Assembly: GCF_027627455.1 (NCBI RefSeq)
Contig: NZ_CP115483.1
Coordinates: forward strand, 310,001-374,000
Length of the DNA stretch: 64,000 nucleotides
DNA from: Sphingobacterium sp. SYP-B4668
Lineage (GTDB): Bacteria; Bacteroidota; Bacteroidia; Sphingobacteriales; Sphingobacteriaceae
Reading direction: 5' to 3'
Shown: positions 9,993 to 20,000 of the stretch, in pieces
How positions within the stretch are numbered: the first letter of the stretch is position 1
Layout: every line of letters begins with the position of its first letter
The notes under the pieces: model-generated
What the model saw: only the letters and a program-made list of their open reading frames with translations
Databases searched by the model: none
Told to the model about the DNA's origin: nothing
Translations under genes and position numbers: made by a program

Positions 9993-10586
9993 TTAACTTT
10001 TTCTCCAAAAGTTAAGTAGCCCATGGTAGGCCGTTGCGTCTAGGTGAAAGCTACCTGGAATTTCATCCTCGCCGCTCCAGTAGGTTACTACCCGTGTGCC
10101 CACAGGTGTCTGTTCGAGTTGGCTCTTTACATAGTCTGTATAAGAGTAGAATAAGTCTTTGTGGGCTGGTATCAACTCGTCAATCGGGCATGAAGTATCT
10201 ATATTCTCGTAGAATGAATTGTAAAAATAGAATGCATCGTAGTCCGAAAAGTCGATTTGATCGATATTTGCATGGATGAATTCTACATTTTCGATGCGGT
10301 GTCTTTCTGCTATGTCGGTCGACAGTTTCGTAAGAGCTTCCCGTTGTTCCACTCCATAAAAAATCCCATCCGTGCATGAGGCCCCCACAAGACAAAATTT
10401 ACCCGCTCCAGCCCCGATGTCAAGTACTTTTTTATAGGGTTCTTCAGCCAAATATTGAGCGGCCATCTTGGCTACTGCCACTGGTGTCCAATGGCGTTGT
10501 GCTAATTTCTGGATGTGGAGCGGATAGAGTTCGTTAAATATGCTATCTCTTACATCTATGTTCAGTCTCAATGCTTTGAAAATCAT
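9993..10586 (-). CDS. SAM-dependent class I methyltransferase
   Basis: This is a small soluble methyltransferase of unknown substrate. Motif I ('VLDIGAGAGKFCL', about residues 54-66) and the acidic residue ending strand 2 (Glu80 in 'FYGVEQRE') form the S-adenosylmethionine site; 'VEFIHANIDQIDFSDYDAFY' matches motifs II-III, and 'FYNSFYEN' fills the position of the catalytic-loop region. At 197 residues it is a minimal Rossmann-type enzyme. The next gene upstream on the same strand (DUF1275) starts 60 nt away, so they may be cotranscribed, but nothing links their functions. Confidence 0.85.
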   Translation of the reverse strand: MIFKALRLNIDVRDSIFNELYPLHIQKLAQRHWTPVAVAKMAAQYLAEEPYKKVLDIGAGAGKFCLVGASCTDGIFYGVEQREALTKLSTDIAERHRIENVEFIHANIDQIDFSDYDAFYFYNSFYENIDTSCPIDELIPAHKDLFYSYTDYVKSQLEQTPVGTRVVTYWSGEDEIPGSFHLDATAYHGLLNFWRKS

Positions 10587-10645
10587 CTATTTGGTGTGCT
10601 TTTGTTTTATGTTAAAATGAGGTTATGCAATGAAGGAGCGTTGTT

Positions 10646-11383
10646 TTAGTGTAAGCCGCTTCTGAGTTTTCGTCTCCATGTATAATATCTGAATAGCAAT
10701 CTATCATACCACAGTGTAAATAGTAGTAATCCCACTGGAAACAAAAGTGTCTTTAATTCCAGATAAGGAAAGGCAAATCCTCCCACTATACCCCCTGCGA
10801 AAAAACAAAAGATAATAGCTAGTTTGAGATAGATGCTTTTGTTAAGTTTTATCCTATCAGAGCGGTCTCTAAAAAAGAATATACGAGAAATGTCGATTCC
10901 GAGGTCTGTAAACAATCCTGTGAGATGAGTTGTTCTTACAACCGATTGCGATACACGGGTTACCAAAGCATTTTGTAGGCCCATTGCAAAAAGCAGGGCC
11001 GAAGATAAAAGAATAGCATATTGAAAATCTTTCGTCAGTAAGAATCCTGAGAAGGCAACGGCAGACAATATAATGATTTCGATAGCGATGGGGATCATGT
11101 AAGGTGCCTGTGATGTATACTTGGATACCCATTCCATGATGAGGCTGGAAATAAATGCCCCAAGCAAAAAAAACAAAATATAGAATAGATACGCAAAAGC
11201 CATTTTATAATCTTTCAAAACGAGTTCTTCAGCGAAAAAGGCGAAATGACCCGTTACATTCGTTGTCAAAGTATGCAGTTCCAATACACTTGTAATATTG
11301 ACAATACCCGCTACGCCTGACAAAATGGAAGCTAATTTGAGATTGTGGGAATAGGTTCGACCTTTTCCTCTATGTCTGAACAT
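10646..11383 (-). CDS. DUF1275 (YoaK-like) family membrane protein
   Basis: This is an integral inner-membrane protein of 245 residues with about six hydrophobic helices. The N-terminal 'LASILSGVAGIVNITSVLELHTLTTNVTGHFAFFAEE' region and the central 'FAMGLQNALVTRVSQSVVRTTHLTGLFTDLGIDI' are the family signature. The biochemical role of DUF1275 proteins is not established. It starts at 11383, followed upstream by a 360-nt gap. Confidence 0.88.
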   Translation of the reverse strand: MFRHRGKGRTYSHNLKLASILSGVAGIVNITSVLELHTLTTNVTGHFAFFAEELVLKDYKMAFAYLFYILFFLLGAFISSLIMEWVSKYTSQAPYMIPIAIEIIILSAVAFSGFLLTKDFQYAILLSSALLFAMGLQNALVTRVSQSVVRTTHLTGLFTDLGIDISRIFFFRDRSDRIKLNKSIYLKLAIIFCFFAGGIVGGFAFPYLELKTLLFPVGLLLFTLWYDRLLFRYYTWRRKLRSGLH

Positions 11384-11743
11384 ATTTGAATCCTTTAATT
11401 ACAAATTTACCAAATAGGGCTTACTTTATCACTTTTCGTAGATATACAGTCCATGCCCACATGGTTTAGTTTACGATGTTAACAAATAAAATGCAGACTT
11501 TCCAATTGGTCCTTTTTTGGAGGTAAAGCAATCGCATTAAAAAGCAGAAGCCATATGCTTTCCAATTGGCTTGCGGTTAGTGCATTACTTATCTTAAAAG
11601 AAGATAATCGGCGCCAAGCAGCTTCGTTATAGTGTAGTCTTTGGAAGAGAATACGAATCTCTGTCTGTCCATATTTATAGCTACTAAGATGAGGGGATAC
11701 ATGCGGACCTATTCACAAATCTTCAATTGGCCCCATAAGAAGG
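11384..11743. other. Intergenic region with three CAATTGG repeats
   Basis: No gene is seen. The 12-mer CTTTCCAATTGG occurs at 11498-11509 and 11558-11569, and a shorter form CTTCAATTGG at 11721-11730, all in the same orientation. The first two copies share further flanking bases, suggesting an imperfect ~60-bp direct repeat. Confidence 0.5.
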
Positions 11744-11784
11744 GCAAAAAAAAATAGTGTAACGGCTTTCAGTTACACTATTTT
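11744..11784 (-). terminator. Rho-independent terminator of the cold-shock gene
   Basis: A perfect 13-bp stem (11772-11784 with 11751-11763) and an 8-nt loop are followed, on the minus strand, by a run of U encoded by 11744-11750. It lies about 30 nt after the cold-shock stop codon. Confidence 0.9.
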
Positions 11785-11814
11785 ATCACAAACGATTAAG
11801 AGGCGTTTATTGTT

Positions 11815-12009
11815 TTAGTATGCTACGCGTACATTAGTTGCATTAACGCCTTTTCTGCCGTTTTCTAAATCATATGTTACGCTATCGTTTTCGCGTATAT
11901 CATTTACTAAACCTGTTGAATGTACGAATACATCTTCTCCACCGTTTGACGGAGTAATAAAACCAAATCCTTTGGTTTCGTTAAAGAATTTTACTGTTCC
12001 TTCTTGCAT
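11815..12009 (-). CDS. cspA: Cold-shock protein, CspA family
   Basis: This is a 64-residue single-stranded nucleic-acid-binding protein that acts as an RNA chaperone. It is a complete OB-fold cold-shock domain with RNP1 'KGFGFI' (residues 13-18) and RNP2 'DVFVH' (26-30), plus the usual opening 'GTVKFFNETKGFGFI'. It is monocistronic with its own strong terminator. A long gap upstream leaves room for the extended structured leader that often controls such genes; the symbol is given for the family, not for a specific ortholog. Confidence 0.95.
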   Translation of the reverse strand: MQEGTVKFFNETKGFGFITPSNGGEDVFVHSTGLVNDIRENDSVTYDLENGRKGVNATNVRVAY

Positions 12010-12421
12010 TGTATTATTGTATTTGTTATTAATTATTTATTTCTATTTGAGGCATTGCCACTTATGCTATGAGTGTCTCATAACAACTTAAATCAATCTG
12101 TTTGTTCGCAAGAAAATGATGTTGGTAATTTAAAGCCCTTGAAGTGATTCAAGTGTCGAAAAGATACTGCACCCGTTATTTGGTAACAAAAATTAGCAGC
12201 TGGATATGCAAGGGATGAGAAAGGAGAGTCAACTTTACAAGCTCAAAAATTGCTTAGGCAGAGCCTGATTATAAGGCAAATATAGGTATAATATGTTAAA
12301 GTAGAGTAAATTTGTTTAGACGGGTCATTATATTCAGGGGTTAAGGACTACGGACTCGTCATTATGTCCCCGACCATTCGTCACTTGTCACTCTTTACCG
12401 GTCACTTTCAAATTGATTATC
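12010..12421. other. Leader region of the cold-shock gene and repeat remnants
   Basis: No gene is seen. Near 12064-12080 a short perfect hairpin (TATGAG-TGT-CTCATA) lies about 60 nt before the cold-shock start codon and could belong to its leader. The part from about 12320 to 12420 contains degenerate phrases ('GGGGTTAAGGACTACGGACT', 'CGTCACTTGTCACTC') of the dispersed repeat family of this window. Confidence 0.5.
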
Positions 12422-13591
12422 TTACGCTTTAAAGGAATTTAATAATTGTGTTAGCCTATTTCTGTCTTTTGTCGACATGGCAGGGTATACCGGTAGATAC
12501 ACAAGATTTTCAAGAGTCAGGTCATCTTGGGCAGGAATGTAGTCCCATCCTGGTTGTTTGATGAGGCTGGAAGCCTTTTGGGAAGCATCAAAGCCGTTGA
12601 TTAGCAGATAATGGATTAGACCATTGGGGTCTTGGGTTTCAATGGGCAAGACCCAGTGGGTATGCCTTTTGTTTAGCGTGCCGATTTTATAATGATCTGG
12701 AATATTTTGTAGAATGTCATTCGCCAACTGTATTCTAGCATCAATATCATCTTGCTTAAAGCGGAGCATCTTATGTTGTAACAGCTTTTTATTTGCAAGA
12801 CTAGGACGATAGCGGATTTGTCTAAGAAGCTGATCATTGGGGAATCCCTTGGTCAGGCTAGCCAGTACGTTATCAAAATCCTTTCCACTAGCATTTATAA
12901 GCTTATAGAATACCGTATAGATAATTTTGGTGGTGAGCACTTTGATCGATATGACTTTAAGTAATTTATGTAGAAATTCCCTGGTTCGTTGTTCGGGATA
13001 TTGTCCATTTTTAGATAACACATCAGCGTACAATATAGGGTCTTTTATTTTTACTATTGCTCCACGGACAGCGGTGTTGGTTTTTATGAGCCCAAAGCTA
13101 AACATGCTAACATCCGTTGCCGGACTGCCTTCATATAGATTGCCGGCATACGCCTGGGCACAATCTTCAAATACAAATATATTGTGTTTTTGGGCTATCG
13201 CATTTACTTCATCAGTGTCCATAATCGCGCCAAAAAGGTGGGTGATCAATATCGCTTTTGTTGTTGAGGTTATAGCAGATTCCAACTGCTCAGCCGAAAT
13301 GCTTAGCGTATTTTTATTTACAGGTAGTGGAATGGGTACCAGATGATGAGCAGTCATGATTTTGAACATATCTGGAATGTTGATATCTGTCACCAAAATT
13401 TCAGATCCTGCTGGAAAATTCAGTGAGGTTAAAACCAAATCGAAAGCCGTGCGCACCGAAAGGCAGGTCAGTGTCTTGCCATTTTGATATTCAAAGTCTG
13501 TTTTTTGAGCTTGTAAGCCATCCGTAAAGCAATAAAAAATTCCAGTCAACAACTCGCTATTGCTGATGTATAGTTGTCCTCTAGGTATCAT
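12422..13591 (-). CDS. DegT/DnrJ/EryC1/StrS-family PLP aminotransferase
   Basis: This pyridoxal-phosphate enzyme belongs to the sugar-aminotransferase family that usually makes amino sugars for surface polysaccharides or secondary metabolites. At 389 residues it has the normal length. The PLP-contacting Asp143 ('FVFEDCAQAYAG') and the Schiff-base Lys170 ('SMFSFGLIKTNTAVRGAIV') are both present. Compared with typical members the segment around the Lys is 'FGLIKT' rather than 'FPTKN', and the N-terminus is short. It stands alone: no sugar dehydratase or glycosyltransferase is adjacent, so the substrate is open. Confidence 0.87.
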   Translation of the reverse strand: MIPRGQLYISNSELLTGIFYCFTDGLQAQKTDFEYQNGKTLTCLSVRTAFDLVLTSLNFPAGSEILVTDINIPDMFKIMTAHHLVPIPLPVNKNTLSISAEQLESAITSTTKAILITHLFGAIMDTDEVNAIAQKHNIFVFEDCAQAYAGNLYEGSPATDVSMFSFGLIKTNTAVRGAIVKIKDPILYADVLSKNGQYPEQRTREFLHKLLKVISIKVLTTKIIYTVFYKLINASGKDFDNVLASLTKGFPNDQLLRQIRYRPSLANKKLLQHKMLRFKQDDIDARIQLANDILQNIPDHYKIGTLNKRHTHWVLPIETQDPNGLIHYLLINGFDASQKASSLIKQPGWDYIPAQDDLTLENLVYLPVYPAMSTKDRNRLTQLLNSFKA

Positions 13592-13740
13592 CTCTACAAG
13601 GCCTATTTAGTTATGTTCGTTTTAAGGTCAAGTTGCGCGGAAGCAATACCGACCAATGTGCTACTTGCTGATAAATATAGCGGTTTTTATTAGATATCAT
13701 TTTTTTCAACCGGTTCGGTGATTGTTGTATCCAGATATCG

Positions 13741-14580
13741 CATAGCAGCACGTCACTCCGGGCTTGGTCCGGAGTCTGTTGGTTAATTGCACTTTAGGGA
13801 GGTTTCTCCTTCGCTACCCGCTTGTGACTCATTATTTTCAGGAGTTAGGTCATAGGAGCTAGAAATCAGGGATTGGAGACTAGTCATTATGTCTAAGCCA
13901 TTTCTGCCACTAGCCATTTCTCACCGTTAACTAATTCCACTCCACATAACAGCACGTCACTCCGGGCCTGGTCCGGAGTCTGTTGGTTAATTGCACTTTA
14001 GGAAGGTTCCCCCTTTGCTGCCCACTACGTTACTCGTTATTATTCAGGAGTTAGAGATTAGGGGCCTAGACTCCACATAGAAGCACGTCACTCCGGGCTT
14101 GGTCCGGAGTCTGTTGGTTAATTGCACTTTAGGGTGGTTCCTCCTTTGGTGCCAATTCGTTACTCGTTTTATTCAGGAGTTAGAGATTAGGGGCCTAGAC
14201 TCCACATAACAGCACGTCACTCCGGGCTAGGTCCGGAGTCTGTAGGTTAATTGCACTTTAGGGTGGTTCCTCCTTTGGTGCCAATTCGTTACTCGTTATT
14301 ATTCAGGAGTTAGAGATTAGCGGCCTAGACTCTACATAACAGCACGTCACTCCGGGCCTGGTCCGGAGTCTGTAGGTTAATTGCACTTTAGGGTGGTTCC
14401 TCCTTTGGTGCCAATTCGTTACTCGTTTTATTCAGGAGTTAGAGATTAGGGGCTAGACCTTACATAACACCACGTCACTCCGGGCCTGGTCCGGAGTCTG
14501 TAGGTTAATTGCACTTTAGGAAGGCTCCTCCTTCGCTGTTCACCAATTGCGAGTTACTACGTCACTCGTTATTGCCCTAG
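13741..14580. repeat. Tandem array of a ~129-bp REP-like palindromic unit (six copies)
   Basis: Six copies of the core start at 13749, 13953, 14084, 14213, 14343 and 14471, giving spacings of 204, 131, 129, 130 and 128 bp. Each core begins CACGTC and holds the perfect inverted repeat ACTCCGG-(7 nt)-CCGGAGT, followed by 'GGTTAATTGCACTTTAGG', a CT-rich stretch, 'GTTACTCGTT' and a 'GGAGTTAGAGATTAGGGGC' phrase that leads into the next copy. Copies 3-6 are nearly identical; the first is more diverged. Single copies or pieces lie at 6.1, 35.6, 36.8, 48.6 and 49.7 kb. The stem-loop core resembles REP elements; no REP-associated transposase gene is in the window. Confidence 0.88.
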
Positions 14581-14936
14581 AACAATTTCGTTAAGTGTTG
14601 AAGAAAGATGGACATGTATTTCCCCTCTGAAAAAATGGACCTTTTACGATGACTCCATTCCGCTAATTTATTATTTAAGGGGCGTCGGGTCAGCAGTATT
14701 GTGTTTAGTTGTTAATAATCAAAACCTCAAACGAGCTCAAGAGCCAAGTCAAAATACAAGGATGACAAAAGCGATGATTTTTTCCACAATATCAGTTGGA
14801 GAGGCGAGCTCAAATACTAATTTCTGCTCCTACTTAACTGTATAATTTTTGCTCACAAGAGATTAATAATATATCATTGATTGTTGCAAAGGCGCTTTAT
14901 TATTCTCATTTTAGCCGTACCCAATTGACTAAATGC
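14581..14936. other. Leader of the locus B sigma gene
   Basis: No gene is seen. The region contains AT-rich sequence and, at 14843-14851, a sequence close to but one base longer than the Bacteroidota -7 box (TAATTTTTG). A promoter for the sigma gene is expected in this stretch. Confidence 0.4.
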
Positions 14937-15533
14937 ATGGATGCACCCGAACAAAATGATGAGAGAAACTTGCTTTTACAGTTACGTGCTGGAAGTTATG
15001 AAGCCTTTGAGCGTGTATACGATCGGTACAAAGGTCCACTCATGGGTAATTTGTTGAAACTGCTCAAATCACCAGATCTAGCTTCGGAGATGTTGCAGGA
15101 ACTTTTCACTAAACTGTGGAATCATCGTGCTAGCATAGATGTTGAGCGACCTATCAAGGGCTATCTATTTCGTATCGCCGAAAATCTGGTTACCGATATG
15201 TTTCGTCGAGCAGCCCGTGACAAAGAAATGCGTAACTACTTCATGGCTCATATGCATGAAGCTTATGACCACATTGAATCCCACCTTTTTTCCCAGGAAT
15301 ATCGTCATATCCTCCAACAGGCCATCTACCAGCTACCTCCGCAACGTCAACAGGTATTCCGGCTCTGCAAGCTTGAAGAGAAGAGTTATCAAGAGGTAAG
15401 CGAACTGCTTGGCATTTCACAGGCCGCTGTCAACGACCATATTACCAAAGCGAATACTTTCCTTAAAGAATATTTTACGACTCGTCCAGCACTTTCTATC
15501 GTACTTGTCGCTGCGCTTTTGTCCGGTATTTAA
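14937..15533 (+). CDS. ECF RNA polymerase sigma factor (FecI-like), locus B
   Basis: This is an extracytoplasmic-function sigma factor that would transcribe the susC/susD genes downstream once released by the FecR protein encoded next. Region 2 spans about residues 20-90 ('AFERVYDRYKGPLMGNLLKLL...MLQELFTKLWNHR') and region 4 about 120-180 ('LPPQRQQVFRLCKLEEKSYQEV', 'LGISQAAVNDHITKA'). The ATG at 14937 is preferred over a TTG 60 nt upstream because the homologous region begins here; that gives 198 residues. The protein ends in a hydrophobic tail that several Bacteroidota ECF factors share. Confidence 0.93.
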   Translation: MDAPEQNDERNLLLQLRAGSYEAFERVYDRYKGPLMGNLLKLLKSPDLASEMLQELFTKLWNHRASIDVERPIKGYLFRIAENLVTDMFRRAARDKEMRNYFMAHMHEAYDHIESHLFSQEYRHILQQAIYQLPPQRQQVFRLCKLEEKSYQEVSELLGISQAAVNDHITKANTFLKEYFTTRPALSIVLVAALLSGI

Positions 15534-15721
15534 GTGCCCATCACACTCTTTGCTAAGTAAGTATCTTAGTGGTGTCGGTTAGGTATTCATTATCAGTGCG
15601 GGGTAATTATTTTAAAAAAATAAATTCCTGTTTTACAGTTGTTTATAATTATTTTTATTTTTTTCACTTTGAGCAGCTATTGATATTTCACATTCGAGCG
15701 TATTGGCTATAAAAGTAAATT

Positions 15722-16906
15722 GTGAAAACATACCAGTATATCCACGATCTTTATTATAAGTTTTTAGCTAACCAGATTTCGTCTTATGAACTTCAAGAAT
15801 TATTTGAATGTCTCGACGATCCTCATGATGAGCAATTGCTTAAGCAACTTATTCAAAATACCTTTTCTGACCCTCACGCTACCGACTATAACCAAGAAGT
15901 GGAACTTTTAATGGATGATGTTAAGCATCGCTTACGTGCCAAGTTACAGCCAGCCCCCAAGAAGAGGTCTTATCGTAAACTTTATGTTGCTACTGCTGCG
16001 GCTGTGGCCCTTGTCACTATCGGTATTACATTCTATTTCCAAATACAGCGTAGCTCCACCCAGATTCAGGATACTTCTATTACACGGCTGCACCCGGACA
16101 TACAGCCCGGCGGCAATAAGGCCGTCTTGACTCTTTCCAATGGCAAACGTATTCAGCTCGACGATAGTCGTACCGCTCGATACACCGAAGCCGGAGTCAC
16201 CATCAGGCAAGATAAGGATGGGTCCATAGCCTACGCAATACAAGAATCACAAGATGTGCATACTCCCGGGATCAATGCCGTCGAAGTGCCCAAAGGCGGC
16301 CAGTACAAGGTCACTCTCCCCGATGGTACCAAGGTCTGGTTGAATGCAGCCTCCTCCTTGCGATATCCTACCCAGTTTATTGGAGATTTGAGAGAAGTAG
16401 AATTGACCGGAGAGGGATACTTTGATGTGACCGCTGACAAGTCCATGCCATTTGTCGTGAAAAGTCGTGGGCAGTTTGTTAAAGTGCTAGGGACTGAATT
16501 TAATATCAATGCTTACGAAAATGAAGCACTAGTCTCGACCACCTTGATCGAGGGTAAGGTACACGTCTCTCGAGCTGCGAATAGGGGCGATGTCAGAGAA
16601 TTGCATCCTGGTCAACAAGCGGTAATGAGTAGCGGTCGTATTGACATAAAGAACGTAAATGTTTCCTATTACACGGGCTGGAAGGACGGTAAGTTTATTG
16701 TCAACCGAGAGAAACTTACTGTGGTGTTACGGCAGATAGAGCGTTGGTATGATGTCTCTTTTGAATATGACAAGAATATTCCAGATGTACCACTGTGGGG
16801 TACGTTATCGCGTGGAGTTTTGTTGTCAGAATTACTACAAGCGTTGGAAGCTAATACAGGTTATCATTTCAGACAAGAAGGGAGAAAGGTAATTATGAGT
16901 CAATAA
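15722..16906 (+). CDS. FecR-family anti-sigma factor, locus B
   Basis: This inner-membrane anti-sigma factor pairs with the sigma factor upstream (gap 188 nt). It has an N-terminal cytoplasmic region, a membrane segment at about residues 86-107 ('LYVATAAAVALVTIGITFYF'), a FecR domain (about 185-285, 'EVPKGGQYKVTLPDGTKVWL', 'FVKVLGTEFNINAY') and a C-terminal DUF4974-like domain (about 320-392). At 394 residues it is the long FecR form with an extra periplasmic segment before the FecR domain. Translation must start at GTG 15722 or a nearby non-ATG codon, since no in-frame ATG lies close. Confidence 0.93.
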   Translation: MKTYQYIHDLYYKFLANQISSYELQELFECLDDPHDEQLLKQLIQNTFSDPHATDYNQEVELLMDDVKHRLRAKLQPAPKKRSYRKLYVATAAAVALVTIGITFYFQIQRSSTQIQDTSITRLHPDIQPGGNKAVLTLSNGKRIQLDDSRTARYTEAGVTIRQDKDGSIAYAIQESQDVHTPGINAVEVPKGGQYKVTLPDGTKVWLNAASSLRYPTQFIGDLREVELTGEGYFDVTADKSMPFVVKSRGQFVKVLGTEFNINAYENEALVSTTLIEGKVHVSRAANRGDVRELHPGQQAVMSSGRIDIKNVNVSYYTGWKDGKFIVNREKLTVVLRQIERWYDVSFEYDKNIPDVPLWGTLSRGVLLSELLQALEANTGYHFRQEGRKVIMSQ

Positions 16907-16927
16907 TTCGCTGTCTGCCCTAGTTCG

Positions 16928-17017
16928 AACAAAGCAGAATTCCGACGGCTATCAGAATTCTGCAGATATACCGGGCTCTATAAATGAGGAGTTAACAAAT
17001 CACCAATTATAAACCAA
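16928..17017 (-). ncRNA. Candidate antisense small RNA opposite the locus B susC leader
   Basis: On the minus strand a consensus -7 box (17030-17023) predicts a start near 17017. About 55 nt later comes a 9-bp perfect hairpin (16955-16963 with 16934-16942, 12-nt loop) followed by a U-rich tail (TTTGTT, 16933-16928). The product would be about 90 nt and complementary to the untranslated leader of susC. The same arrangement recurs in loci C and D. This resembles the cis-antisense RNAs (DonS type) known to repress Bacteroides polysaccharide loci. No clear -33 element is seen and expression is unproven. Confidence 0.42.
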
Positions 17018-17022
17018 GCATA

Positions 17023-17030
17023 CAAACTTA
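17023..17030 (-). promoter_or_regulatory. Consensus -7 promoter box, antisense to susC leader (locus B)
   Basis: On the minus strand the sequence is TAAGTTTG, a perfect match to the Bacteroidota -7 consensus TAnnTTTG, and continues TATG exactly like the box in locus C (33250-33261). Confidence 0.5.
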
Positions 17031-17075
17031 GCAAAATAAAAGCAGAGGACGTATGTAAATCTAAATTACAGATCA

Positions 17076-20000
17076 ATGAAATTTGATGAATTAATACAAT
17101 TTTTTCGGGTTATGAGACTGACTTTAATACTGTTGCTTGCCGGCGTATTCCAAGTGTCGGCTTATACCTATGCACAACGTATCCATTTAACAGCAAAAGA
17201 CGCCTCGTTGGAATCTGTACTAGTCGATCTCCAGCAACAAAGCGGGTTTAATTTTTTATTCAAGGCCGAGTACTTCAATCGTGCGAAGCCCGTGACCTTG
17301 AAAGTTAGGGATAAGACGCTGAATGAAGTATTGTCGGTTGTACTGGCTGATCAACCTTTTGACTATCAAATCAAGGGAAACTTTGTGTCGCTGATACCTA
17401 AAAAAGGACGATCTCCTAGCGAATCTATGAAGCAGCAACAGATTGAAGGTGTGGTAACCGATTCATTAGGCACCCCATTGGAAGGTGTCTCCGTCTTGGT
17501 AAAAAGCACTGCACGAGGTACATCGACAGATGTTAATGGTGTTTTTTACATAGATGCCAAGCAGGGAGAAGTACTGGAATTCAAGAACGTGGGTTATGTG
17601 ACACGAGAACTGGTCGTGTCGGCTGCCCAGTCCAAAATAACAGTACGCTTATCCGCAATTTCCTCTGCGCTGGATGAGGTCGTAGTGGTCGCTTACGGCA
17701 GCCAGAAAAAAGAGACAGTCACGGGAGCAGTTGCATCCATATCTACCAAAGAAATAAAGCAAAGCCCTGCGGCCAACCTTGCCGTAACACTAGCGGGGCG
17801 CTTGCCGGGGCTTACTACCGTCCAACAGAGCGGCGAACCAGGAAGAGACTTGACCAGTTTATACTTACGTGGGCAACGTACCTTGAACGGACAAGCACCA
17901 CTGATCATGGTAGATGGTGTGCCTCGGGAGCTTACCTATATCGATCCGAATGAAGTACAGACCGTCACTATTTTGAAAGATGCCTCTGCTACAGCTGTAT
18001 TTGGGGTGAGGGGAGCCAATGGCGTCATCCTTGTAACCACCCGACGCGGTATTTCTGAAAAGCCTGAAATATCTTTTTCAAGTGAGACCGGAATACAGCA
18101 ATTCAATCGGCTCCCGAATCCCGTCAATTCAGCAGAATATGCCGAATTATCCAATCAAGCTTGGATGAACGACGGCCGCCCTGCCTTTTCAAAATTTAGC
18201 GAGCAAGCAATTTTGCACTATCGCAACCAAGATCGTCCTGATATCTATCCAGACAATGACTGGATGGATATATTGACCAAGGACAATACGATGCAACAGC
18301 GTTTTAATTTGAATGTGAGTGGACAGGCAAAAGCAAAAGCCATGCGCTACTTTGTCAATGTTGGTGCGCTCAGCCAAAATGGACTGTGGAAAACCGAACA
18401 AACGGACTACAATGCCAATAGCTCCTTAAAACGCTATAATTTCCGCTCGAATATCGATCTTGAACTCAATAAAAATCTGCGTGCTTTTCTCAATGTTGCC
18501 GGATATTTAGAGCTGATAAATGCTCCAAATCCAGATCGTGGCACCGATCAATTATTGTATTATTCCTATATCTATCCCGCTACTATGCCCGGACCGCTTA
18601 CGCCGGATGGTCAGGTATTGACCACGCTATCTGAATCTAACCCGCCATGGGCGCTCATTAATCGCTCAGGCTATCGACAGCAAAAAAATGTCAACGTAAC
18701 GGCTTCCTACGGTATGGAGCAGAAGTTGGATTTTGTAACCCCGGGTCTTTCTGCCAAAGTAATGGCATCCTTCGACACGCGGACTATTTATCGGGTCGAT
18801 GCTCGTCAAACATTCCAGCAATGGATCATGGATTTAGTTCCTGATGAAAATGGAGTGGAACAACCCGTCTACCGTCGGCGTGATCAGCAGGAAAATACAC
18901 CATTGGCACTGAGCAATAGTTCAGATTTCATGTCATATTTTAATTTACAAGGATCTTTAAATTATAGTCGTGAATTTGGCGAGCACGCCTTTACAGGTTT
19001 GTTGTTGTTTCAACAGGACGAGCAGATTCTTAATGGTGACAGATTGCCCTACCGGATTATGGGAGCTGCATCTCGGTTGACTTATGGGTATAAAAGTAAA
19101 TATTTTGTTGAATTTAATGCCGGTTACAATGGTTCAGAGCAATTTTCGCGTGGCAACCGTTTTGGATTTTTCCCTTCTGTTTCAGGTAGCTGGATCGTGA
19201 CCCGAGAGAAGTTCCTAGCGGCCAACGATGTATTGAGCCTATTAAAGCTACGGGCTTCCTACGGTAAAGTTGGAAATGACCGGCTGGGCGGGGCTCGTTT
19301 TTTATATCTTGATAACATTAGTTTGGCTGGAGGTGGTTATAATCCTAGTTTATTTAATGGACAAAAAATCAATGAAATATTGATAGGTAACCCCAGTCTG
19401 CGTTGGGAGGTAAGTTCGAAAGTCAATTTAGGATTTGAAATTGGTCTATTTAATCAATTTGATGTGGTCGTGGATGTTTTCAACGAAAATACGGACAATA
19501 TGCTTATCAATAGGCAACAGGTATCTCAAATAATTGGGTTATCGGGTCTGCCGCCTATCAATGCAGGAGTGGTGAAAAATAAGGGCTATGAAATCGAATT
19601 AAGGTATCGTAAAAACTTTAAACCAGACTTCGGTTTCCATGCCAATTTAAACTTTAACTATGCTAAGAACAATTTAGTATACAATGACGAACCTTTGCGG
19701 ACCGAAGATTATGCTTTCCGCTATAGGCAGCAGGGATTCCCCATTGGTCAGCAGTTTGGCTATTTAACCGATGGCTTCTGGAGGAGTCAGGAGGAAATCG
19801 ACCAATCTGGCCTTACTTATCAAATTGGATTGGGACAGCCTCGGCCTGGGGACCTTAAATATAGGGATTTAACCGGTGACCAAATCATCAGCGAGCACGA
19901 TATTGCACCTATTTTATACTCCAGTGTTCCGCAATATACCTTTGGAGGGGCCTTTAGTCTCAACTACAAAGATTTTGATATTTCATTCTTGCTACAAGGT

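Noticed and set aside
13741..14580. Regularly spaced repeats considered as a CRISPR array
   Set aside because: The spacing is about 129 bp and the sequence between the palindromes is itself repeated, not unique; no cas genes are present.
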